Assembly (NCBI GenBank): GCA_023435825.1 | Contig: JAEZMB010000124.1 | Span: 1-6,240 of the forward strand | Length of the DNA stretch: 6,240 nt | Source: Pseudomonadota bacterium | GTDB taxonomy: Bacteria > Desulfobacterota > Desulfovibrionia > Desulfovibrionales > Desulfovibrionaceae | Direction of reading: 5' to 3' | Part shown: positions 1 to 5,315 of the stretch, piece by piece | Layout: each line of letters opens with the position of its first letter | How positions within the stretch are numbered: position 1 is the first letter of the stretch | Program-made: the position numbers and the translations under genes | Notes under the pieces: model-generated | The model's database searches: none | Told to the model about the DNA's origin: nothing | Seen by the model: the letters and a program-made list of their open reading frames with translations, nothing else

Positions 1-24
1 TCGACGGCCCAAAAATTTCAACGA

Positions 25-50
25 CCCGGTTCGCCCGGGGGGAGCGTCGT
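25..50 (-). terminator. Possible second hairpin beyond the fmdB terminator
   Basis: A perfect 5-bp stem (25-29 with 35-39, loop of 5) lies inside a weaker outer pairing of 21-25 with 46-50. The two pairings share base 25, so they are not fully compatible. Read leftward, the hairpin is followed about 9 bases later by a run of five T (plus-strand A at 11-15). It could be a backup terminator behind the stronger one at 78-118. The T run is far from the stem, so this is weak. I see no gene in positions 1-77. Confidence 0.22.
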
Positions 51-77
51 CCGGCCGGATAGGCGGGCACAGGACGC

Positions 78-118
78 AAAAAAGCCCGTCGCGCCAGCCC
101 TGTCGGGTCGGCGCGACG
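78..118 (-). terminator. Rho-independent terminator of fmdB
   Basis: A 9-bp GC-rich stem is formed by 87-95 and 110-118. Its 14-base loop can fold a small inner CCC/GGG pair. On the minus strand the stem is followed, after a short GGC, by six T (plus-strand A at 78-83). This is the classic intrinsic terminator layout. It starts about 25 bases beyond the fmdB stop codon and faces the right way to end that transcript. Confidence 0.8.
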
Positions 119-143
119 AAGCGAAAATCGGAGCGGGAGCGGC

Positions 144-482
144 TTAGGCGTCGGAGCTGGACGCGGAGGCGCTCGGGCAGGACGAACAGCCGCCGGAAGC
201 GCAGGGCGAGGCCGGAGCCGCCGACTCGGCGGCCGGGGCGTCGGCGGGCTTGGACGCACCGTTGGAGCCGTTGGCCGCGTTGCCCGAAGCGCTGCAACCG
301 CCGTTGGCCTTGTAGTCGGTCACGTACCAGCCCGTGCCCTTGAGCACGAACGAGGTGTTGGACATGAAGCGCTTGCCGGGAGCGCCGCAGTATTCACAGG
401 GCGCTTCGTCCACATCGAAGCTGCGTTGAAGCACTTCGAATTCCTTGCCGCATTTGGTGCATTTGTATTCGTAGATGGGCAT
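144..482 (-). CDS. FmdB-family zinc-ribbon protein
   Basis: This is a 112-residue protein of the FmdB/CxxC_CxxC_SSSS putative regulatory family. The N-terminal half is the diagnostic part: it starts MPIYEYKC and has two CxxC knuckles, C8/C11 and C29/C32, expected to bind one zinc. The conserved F-x-L-K-G-x-G-W-Y motif follows at about 45-53. From about residue 60 the protein becomes low-complexity Gly/Ser/Ala and ends with further cysteines (C63, C94, C99, C102). The start at 482 is supported by overlapping GGAG and GAGG Shine-Dalgarno matches at 486-492, and a strong terminator follows the stop. The family was named from a formamidase-operon regulator, but the molecular role of most members is unknown, and no partner gene here points to one. 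It probably has its own promoter, separate from the kinase gene upstream. Family assignment is firm; function is open. Confidence 0.93.
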   Translation of the reverse strand: MPIYEYKCTKCGKEFEVLQRSFDVDEAPCEYCGAPGKRFMSNTSFVLKGTGWYVTDYKANGGCSASGNAANGSNGASKPADAPAAESAAPASPCASGGCSSCPSASASSSDA

Positions 483-485
483 GAT

Positions 486-492
486 CCTCTCC
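486..492 (-). promoter_or_regulatory. Ribosome binding site of the FmdB-family gene
   Basis: On the minus strand GGAGAGG ends 3 bases before the ATG at 482. The GGAG part is spaced 6 bases from the start, which is near ideal and fixes this start codon. Confidence 0.6.
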
Positions 493-526
493 GCTTACGC
501 CTTTGGGCCGTGAAATCCGGCCGCAA

Positions 527-555
527 CAAGTCCACCTTCGGCCCGGGTTTGTCAA
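527..555 (-). promoter_or_regulatory. Possible promoter of the FmdB-family gene
   Basis: A perfect TTGACA (-35) is read on the minus strand at 555-550. The 17-base spacer leads to GACTTG (532-527), a poor -10. If real, the transcript would start near 520 and give a leader of roughly 40 bases. The -35 is exact but the -10 is weak, so this is only a candidate. The rest of 483-673 holds no gene that I can support. Confidence 0.3.
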
Positions 556-611
556 GGGCCGTGCCGGTGTCCGGGGCCTGTCCGGCAGCACTCGCCATGG
601 TCGAGCGCCAC

Positions 612-648
612 AAAAAGTAAGCGGCCCGGCCGGCCAGTCAAGAGCCGG
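612..648 (-). terminator. Weak terminator candidate after the hybrid kinase gene
   Basis: About 25 bases beyond the kinase stop codon, a 5-bp CCGGC/GCCGG hairpin (630-634 with 644-648, loop of 9) is followed on the minus strand by more self-complementary GGCC sequence. A run of five T comes after that (plus-strand A at 612-616). The T run is separated from the first stem by over ten bases, so efficiency is doubtful. Transcription could instead read through into fmdB. Confidence 0.25.
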
Positions 649-673
649 ACAGCCAAAAAAACGCCGCCTTGTC

Positions 674-3136
674 CTAATCGGGAATGATGATCACGCACAC
701 GCCCGGATAGGCGCTGAGCCGCCCCAGGTCGAGGTCGTGCCCCCGCGAGGCCGGCACGAACACCGTGCCGCAAAAGCCCTTTTCCAGCGCCAGCCATAAT
801 GCGGGTTCCTCGCCGACCGAGGTCACCTCGCCCGGACACAGCAGAAACCGCCGCGACAGCCGCCGGCCGCCGTCGGCGGCGTAGACCAGACACGGCCGGG
901 CGTCGTCCTCGGCCGGACCTTCGAGCAGGTTGCGCACGGCGGCCAAGAGCGCCTCCTCGTCCACGGGCTTGGCCAGGACCGCGTCGGCCCCGCTGGCGGC
1001 CCGTTCGCTGCGGGAGGCCACGGTCAGCACCATCACCGGGATGTCCCGGGTGGCCGGATCGGCCCGCAGCCGGCGGATGGCTTCGCGGCCGTCCATGCCC
1101 GGCATGCGCAGGTCCATGGTGATGCAGCCGGGTTTCCAGGAGGCGGCCAGCTTGAGCGCCTCGGCCCCGCTGTGGGCCGTGGCCACGTCGTAGCCGCCCT
1201 CGGCCAGCACGGTTTCGAGGTAGCGCCGCACGGCGTCGTCGTCGTCCACCACCAGCACGCGGGAGGCGTCGCCTCTGGTCGTCGGCGCGGCGACCACCGG
1301 GCAGGCCGTCTCCGCCGGCTGCCCGGCCAGGGCCGGCAGGGTGAAGCGGAAGACGCTGCCTTGGCCTGGCACGGATTCGGCCCAGATGCGCCCGCCGTGG
1401 CGTTCCACGATCTGGCGGCAGATGGGCAGCCCCAGGCCCGTGCCCTTGGGCTTTTCGGTCAGCGTGTCGCCGGCCTGCTTGAATTTCTCGAAAATGGTTT
1501 CCAGGTCCTTGGCCGCGATGCCCGAGCCGCTGTCCGCCACCGCCACCCGCACCTCGTCGCCGACCGCCGCGGCCGACAGGCGCACCCAGCCGGTGGCAGT
1601 GAATTTGACGGCGTTGCCGATGAGGTTGAGCAGCACCTGCACCAGCCGGTCGCGGTCGGCCATGACCGCCGGCAGATCCGAGGCGATGTCGGTGGCGAGG
1701 GTCAGGCCCTTGCGCGCCGCCAGGGGCGCGGCCGCCTTGACGGCATGGTCGGCCACGGCGGCCAGGGACACCGGCTCCATGTCCCATTCGCAGCGCCCGG
1801 ACTCCATCTTGGCGATGTCGAGCACATCGTCCACCAGTTCGGTGAGCCGTTCGCCCTCGGCCACGATGATGTCGAGGTTTTCGCGGATCTGCCCGGCGCC
1901 GCGCGCCACCCGGGCATCGCCTGGCGGCAGGGCCGGCGCGACCAGCTCCAGGAACTTGCGGCGGATGATCTTGGCGAACCCCAGCACCGACGTCAGCGGC
2001 GTGCGCAGTTCATGGGAGACCGTGGAAATGAACTCGGTCTTCATCCGGTCCACTTCCTTTTCCACGGTGACGTCGCGCACGAGCAAAATGACCGCCGTGC
2101 GGTCCTGGCCGGGCAGGCGGAAGGACGTGGCCACGACCTTGCCCGTGCCGCCGTCGGACAGGGCCACTTCGGTTTCCGGACAGGCCTTGTCGGTGAGGCA
2201 CGAGGCGGCCAGGGCGGCCATGGCCGGGGGAAAGGCGTCGCGCACCCAGCGCCCGGCCGGGTCGGCTCCGGTCAGGCCGAACATGGCGAGCAGGGCCGGG
2301 TTGTGCAGGGTGGCCCGGCCGGCGTCGTCGACCACGAGCAGGCCGTCGGCCAGGTTATCGATGATGGCCTGGATGTGGGCCAGGGAGTCGTTGAGTTCGC
2401 GGGTGGTGTCGGCCACGGCCTGTTTGAGGTTGGACACCAGCACCGACAGCTGGCCGGCCATGGAGCCCATGGCCCGGGCCAGCACGCCCACCTCGTCGTC
2501 GCTGGTCGGGGGTGGGGTGGCCGAGAAATCGTGGTCGCGGATTTTGACGGCATACTCGGCCAGGGCGGCCAGGGGCCGGGCGATGCCCGAAACCAGGGCG
2601 TAGAAGATGACCACGGCCACGGCGAACATGGCCAGCATCAGCACTTCCTGGCGGATGACGGCCTCGCGCATGACCCGCCAGATGCCGGCCTTGTCCATGC
2701 CCACGCTCACTTGCCCGGCCTCGCCGGCCAGGATCGGGGCCGTGACCTGAATAAAATCCCCCCGGTCCGGGATCACCGCGTCGTCGATGGAAATGGCTTC
2801 CTGGTGGCTCACCGTGACCTGGGGCACGGTGGCCGGCATGGCCGGCAAAAAGGTATGGGCCGCGATGCGCCCCATCCGGTCGGCCACAAAGACGTAGCCC
2901 ACGCCGTCGATGCGCAAGAACTCGTCGATCATGGCCTGGACCGAGGCCGCGTCGCCGCCGACCAGGGCATCGGGGCTGGCAGCGGCGATGGCCATGGCGA
3001 TGGCCCGGCCCTTGGTCACGTATTCGTCGGTCAGGTGGCGGTGGAGCAGCCAGGCCGACAGCAGGGCCGTGGCGTTGGCCGAAACCCCGAACACCAGCAC
3101 GATGGCCAGCAGCGTCTTGCGGAACAGGCGCGACAC
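674..3136 (-). CDS. Membrane hybrid sensor histidine kinase with receiver and degenerate C-terminal tail
   Basis: This is an 820-residue inner-membrane hybrid kinase that should autophosphorylate on histidine and pass the phosphate to its own receiver. In order: TM1 (about 8-31); a periplasmic Cache-like sensor (about 32-163); TM2 (about 165-187); HAMP (about 184-237, with R-P-L and D-E-V-G); a short coiled linker; PAS (about 252-358); HisKA with phospho-acceptor H375 in SHELRTP; and HATPase_c with N504/N508, the D535-S-G-S-G box and the K564-G-T-G-L-G-L box. The receiver (about 626-740) has D631-D634, acceptor D675, T705 and K723, so it looks active. Residues 748-820 resemble a truncated second receiver without an acceptor Asp. 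The DHp hairpin has a long loop between helices, about 396-416. The start is GTG, two bases after the upstream TGA, with GAGG 7 bases before it inside the preceding gene. This points to translational coupling with the binding protein. No Hpt protein or DNA-binding output is in view, so the downstream target is unknown. Confidence 0.93.
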   Translation of the reverse strand: MSRLFRKTLLAIVLVFGVSANATALLSAWLLHRHLTDEYVTKGRAIAMAIAAASPDALVGGDAASVQAMIDEFLRIDGVGYVFVADRMGRIAAHTFLPAMPATVPQVTVSHQEAISIDDAVIPDRGDFIQVTAPILAGEAGQVSVGMDKAGIWRVMREAVIRQEVLMLAMFAVAVVIFYALVSGIARPLAALAEYAVKIRDHDFSATPPPTSDDEVGVLARAMGSMAGQLSVLVSNLKQAVADTTRELNDSLAHIQAIIDNLADGLLVVDDAGRATLHNPALLAMFGLTGADPAGRWVRDAFPPAMAALAASCLTDKACPETEVALSDGGTGKVVATSFRLPGQDRTAVILLVRDVTVEKEVDRMKTEFISTVSHELRTPLTSVLGFAKIIRRKFLELVAPALPPGDARVARGAGQIRENLDIIVAEGERLTELVDDVLDIAKMESGRCEWDMEPVSLAAVADHAVKAAAPLAARKGLTLATDIASDLPAVMADRDRLVQVLLNLIGNAVKFTATGWVRLSAAAVGDEVRVAVADSGSGIAAKDLETIFEKFKQAGDTLTEKPKGTGLGLPICRQIVERHGGRIWAESVPGQGSVFRFTLPALAGQPAETACPVVAAPTTRGDASRVLVVDDDDAVRRYLETVLAEGGYDVATAHSGAEALKLAASWKPGCITMDLRMPGMDGREAIRRLRADPATRDIPVMVLTVASRSERAASGADAVLAKPVDEEALLAAVRNLLEGPAEDDARPCLVYAADGGRRLSRRFLLCPGEVTSVGEEPALWLALEKGFCGTVFVPASRGHDLDLGRLSAYPGVCVIIIPD

Positions 3137-3138
3137 CC

Positions 3139-4389
3139 TCAGTCCTCGGCCTCGGCCAGGCTGCAGGTCAGGGGCACGAGCCGGCCGTCCTTGGCGGTGT
3201 TGAGGTAGACCATGTCCAGGGCCTGATGGTTGGGGCCGGTCAACGAAAGGGGCCGGCCGATGCCGATATCCGCCGGGCTCACGGCGGCCGCCGCCGCATC
3301 CAGGCCTTGGCGGTCGTCGGGGTCGGCCATGGCGTCCAGCACCGTCAGGAACAGGCGGGCGTTGAGATAGCCTTCGAATCCAACAGAACTGCCGGCCTGG
3401 GAGGCCGGCGTGTCCCAGCCGCCGGGAGGCGGCAGCCGGTCGCCCAGATCGGCCAGGGCCTGGCGATAATCATGGGCCGCCGGCAGGGTCTCGTCGCGCC
3501 AGTCCGGCACGACCTGGGAAAAGATGACGTCGTGTTCCAGATCGACGCCCAGGCGTGCGCCTTCGGCGGCCAACTGGCGCAGCAGCAGTTCGCCGCCGGC
3601 AAAGGACACCACGCCGATGGTGGCCCTAAGGCCGGCCTGGCGGAAGTCGCGGATGGCGGCGGCGCAGGCCGGGGCCGGCCCGACCAGCAGGATCGCCTGG
3701 GGGGTGCAGGCGGAGAGCACCTTGGCCTGGGCGGCCATGTCGTCGCCCACCGTCGCGACCCGGGCAAAGGTGGCCTCGCCACACAGCGGCAGGTTGCGCC
3801 GGGCCAGGGCCCGCCTGGCTCCGTCCCAGCCGCTGCGGCCAAAGGCGTCAGCTTGGTGGCAGATGGCCACCCGCGTGGCCCCCTTGGCCACGAAGGCCCC
3901 GACCAGGGCGTCGATCTCCTGGCGGTAGCTGGCCCGCAGGTTGTAGACGTAGCGGACGTAGGGCGCGTTGCGGGAGGCTTCCAGGCCGGTGACCGGGAAA
4001 AACAGCCGCGCCCCCTGGTCGGCGTAGGCCCGAAGCACCGGCAGCACCCGGCTGACCGTGGGCGTGCCGAGCTGGGAAAAAAGGGCCAGGGCCTTGTCGC
4101 GGGTGAGGAAGCGCACGGTGTTTTCGATGGCCGGCCCGGGTTCGTAGCCGTCGTCGGCGGCGTGGAGGGCGACCTTGCGCAGCCCGGGCGCGGACAGGGT
4201 GTTGCGGCTTTCCAGGCAGGCCAGGGCCCCACGGTAGAGTTCCACGGCCATGGCCCGGGTCGGACCGGAAAATCCGGCCGTCATGCCCAGGATGATCGGC
4301 GCGTGGTCCTGGGCTTCGGCCACGCCGAAAAGCGCCACAACCAGGGCGATCATCACGCCCGCGGCCTTGCGTAACCAGTCCGCCATCAT
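3139..4389 (-). CDS. Periplasmic substrate-binding protein, branched-chain amino acid (Peripla_BP_6) type
   Basis: This is a 416-residue secreted binding protein. The N terminus has a positively charged start, a hydrophobic core (about 9-23) and an A-E-A cleavage site before Q27. There is no lipobox, so a soluble periplasmic form is expected. The mature protein opens with I-I-L-G-M-T-A-G-F-S-G-P (from 32), the usual first strand and ligand loop of type I binding proteins for amino acids, amides or urea. The G-x-P-x-V-S-R and F-F-P-V-T-G segments that follow fit the family. The frame stays open upstream to a GTG at 4446, but that codon lies inside the likely -10 box. The ATG at 4389 has AAGGG 7 bases upstream, so I start there; ATGs at 4395 and 4386 are alternatives. 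The hybrid kinase gene begins two bases after the stop, and no permease or ATPase gene is nearby. A role as a ligand-presenting partner of that kinase is therefore inferred. The ligand is unknown. Confidence 0.88.
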   Translation of the reverse strand: MMADWLRKAAGVMIALVVALFGVAEAQDHAPIILGMTAGFSGPTRAMAVELYRGALACLESRNTLSAPGLRKVALHAADDGYEPGPAIENTVRFLTRDKALALFSQLGTPTVSRVLPVLRAYADQGARLFFPVTGLEASRNAPYVRYVYNLRASYRQEIDALVGAFVAKGATRVAICHQADAFGRSGWDGARRALARRNLPLCGEATFARVATVGDDMAAQAKVLSACTPQAILLVGPAPACAAAIRDFRQAGLRATIGVVSFAGGELLLRQLAAEGARLGVDLEHDVIFSQVVPDWRDETLPAAHDYRQALADLGDRLPPPGGWDTPASQAGSSVGFEGYLNARLFLTVLDAMADPDDRQGLDAAAAAVSPADIGIGRPLSLTGPNHQALDMVYLNTAKDGRLVPLTCSLAEAED

Positions 4390-4396
4390 TCCCATG

Positions 4397-4401
4397 CCCT
4401 T
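4397..4401 (-). promoter_or_regulatory. Ribosome binding site that decides the binding-protein start
   Basis: AAGGG on the minus strand lies 7 bases before the ATG at 4389. The same site is only 1 base from the ATG at 4395 and 10 bases from the one at 4386. This favours 4389 among the three clustered start codons. Confidence 0.5.
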
Positions 4402-4442
4402 CGCGTCCAAACGTCCGACGCATGAGATTGTCGAGGTATGGC

Positions 4443-4471
4443 ACACTAGGCCGATTTGGAAAACGCGTCAA
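4443..4471 (-). promoter_or_regulatory. Sigma-70-like promoter of the binding protein-kinase operon
   Basis: On the minus strand TTGACG (4471-4466) and TAGTGT (4448-4443) are separated by exactly 17 bases. The -35 matches the consensus at five of six positions, and the -10 keeps T1, A2 and T6. Transcription would start near 4436, leaving a leader of about 47 bases before the ATG at 4389. The spacer is also more AT-rich than its surroundings. This arrangement excludes the GTG at 4446 as a translation start. Confidence 0.55.
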
Positions 4472-4477
4472 ATTGCC

Positions 4478-4494
4478 GGCCCGGAATTCGGGCC
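4478..4494. repeat. Perfect inverted repeat upstream of the leftward promoter
   Basis: GGCCCG (4478-4483) and CGGGCC (4489-4494) form a perfect 6-bp dyad around the 5-base centre GAATT. It lies just upstream of the -35 of the leftward promoter and between the two divergent genes. It could be an operator or activator site. Short GC dyads are common in DNA of this composition, so it may also be chance. Confidence 0.35.
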
Positions 4495-4545
4495 AGCGGC
4501 ACGCAAATGTCGCCTGCGCCCCGGCGTTGCGCTTTGGCGCGACTG

Positions 4546-4585
4546 GTGTCACACAATCGTCACGCGACATACATCCCCGCGTCAA
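4546..4585 (+). promoter_or_regulatory. Pho-box-like direct repeat upstream of phoB
   Basis: Two 7-base units, GTGTCAC (4546-4552) and TCGTCAC (4557-4563), are separated by the 4-base spacer ACAA. This is the 7+4+7 design of a PhoB binding site. Each unit matches the CTGTCAY-type consensus at most positions, with the GTCA cores exactly 11 bases apart (4548, 4559). A third partial unit, GCGTCAA (4579-4585), is in phase 22 bases further on. A possible weak -10 (about 4568-4575, CATACATC) follows the second unit at the distance usual for PhoB-activated promoters. Autoregulation of phoBR is the natural reading. The consensus is from enteric bacteria, so the match is suggestive rather than certain. 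Confidence 0.5.
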
Positions 4586-4617
4586 GGCGACGTGTTCTTG
4601 ATGGTTCCGCAAACTTC

Positions 4618-4621
4618 GAGG
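4618..4621 (+). promoter_or_regulatory. Ribosome binding site of phoB
   Basis: GAGG lies 7 bases before the ATG at 4629, supporting that start. The resulting protein begins at the expected place for a receiver domain. Confidence 0.55.
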
Positions 4622-4628
4622 TGGTCGC

Positions 4629-5312
4629 ATGTCCAAGGATTCCATCCTGATTGTCGAAGACGACGAAGACATCGTCGAGCTGCTCGCCTTCAATCTGCAA
4701 AGCGCCGGCTTCGCCGCGGAAACCGCCCGCGACGGTTACGAGGGCCTGGCCAAGGCCCGGCGCAATCCGCCGGCCGCCGTCATCCTCGACCTCATGCTGC
4801 CAGGCCTGGACGGCTTCGAGGTCTGCAAGGAACTCAAGCGCGATCCCAAGACCGCCAGCGCCCCCATCATCATGCTGACGGCCCGGGGCGAGGAAGTGGA
4901 TCGCATCGTCGGGCTGGAGCTTGGGGCCGACGACTACGTGGTCAAGCCCTTTTCCCCGCGCGAGCTGGTCCTGCGTCTGCGCTCGGTGCTCAAGCGCCAC
5001 GCCCCGGAGCCGGAAAAGCGGCAGGTGCTGGCCCGCGACGGCCTGTCCGTGGACATGGCCGCCCACCGGGTGAGCCTGGACGGGGTGGAGGTGGCGCTCA
5101 CCGCCACGGAGTTCAAGCTTCTGGCCGAGCTGTTCCAGAGCGCCGGCCGGGTGCTCACCCGCGACCGGCTGCTCAATTCCGTCTGGGGCTACGAGTTCGA
5201 GGGCTATGCCCGCACCGTGGACACCCATGTCCGCCGCCTGCGTCAGAAGCTGGGGCATTTCGCCGACATGATCGAGACCGTCCGGGGCGTGGGCTACCGG
5301 TTCAAGGAGTAG
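4629..5312 (+). CDS. phoB: PhoB-type phosphate regulon response regulator
   Basis: This is a 227-residue OmpR/PhoB-family transcription factor, full length for the family. The receiver (about 4-118) has the acidic pocket E10-D11-D12, phospho-acceptor D54 in L-D-L-M-L-P-G, switch residues T84 and Y103, and K106 in V-K-P-F. The winged-helix DNA-binding domain (about 131-226) carries the usual L-T-x-x-E-F-K-L-L start, the V-D-x-H-V-x-x-L-R-x-K-L recognition region, and the closing R-G-V-G-Y-R-F. The phoR-like gene follows after three bases, so the two form an operon. A Pho-box-like repeat upstream suggests that the protein controls its own promoter. When phosphorylated it would be expected to activate phosphate-uptake genes such as pst, which are not in the window. 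The family is certain. The specific PhoB identity rests on overall similarity, the partner kinase and the upstream repeat. Confidence 0.88.
   Translation: MSKDSILIVEDDEDIVELLAFNLQSAGFAAETARDGYEGLAKARRNPPAAVILDLMLPGLDGFEVCKELKRDPKTASAPIIMLTARGEEVDRIVGLELGADDYVVKPFSPRELVLRLRSVLKRHAPEPEKRQVLARDGLSVDMAAHRVSLDGVEVALTATEFKLLAELFQSAGRVLTRDRLLNSVWGYEFEGYARTVDTHVRRLRQKLGHFADMIETVRGVGYRFKE
5304..5309 (+). promoter_or_regulatory. Ribosome binding site of phoR inside the end of phoB
   Basis: A perfect AAGGAG is formed by the last two sense codons of phoB (Lys-Glu). It stands 6 bases before the GTG at 5316. This decides the phoR start and suggests that translation of the two genes is coupled. Confidence 0.65.
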
Positions 5313-5315
5313 GCC

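Noticed and set aside
621..635. GGCCGGCC palindromic sequence after the kinase gene as an attachment or integration site
   Set aside because: It is an ordinary GC palindrome in a GC-rich spacer, with no flanking repeat, tRNA or integrase.
552..1787. Minus-strand frame (411 codons) overlapping the 3' half of the kinase gene, considered as a frameshifted continuation of the receiver tail
   Set aside because: Its sequence beyond the kinase stop shows no receiver-like strand or Lys motif and is Arg/Gly-rich, so it is a frame shadow rather than a broken extension.
1172..3208. Long plus-strand open frame (678 codons) opposite the hybrid kinase
   Set aside because: It is a mirror of the kinase gene caused by high GC. 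The product is His/Gly/Arg-rich with no recognisable domain, and the kinase on the other strand has complete, ordered motifs.
3226..4374. Plus-strand open frame (382 codons) opposite the binding protein
   Set aside because: Low-complexity Gly/Arg/His composition with no domain. The opposite strand encodes a clear binding protein with signal peptide.
4546..4554. GTGTCACAC read as a CRP/FNR-type half site or small palindrome
   Set aside because: Only one short arm fits and no second half-site lies at the right distance. The 11-bp direct repeat explains the sequence better.
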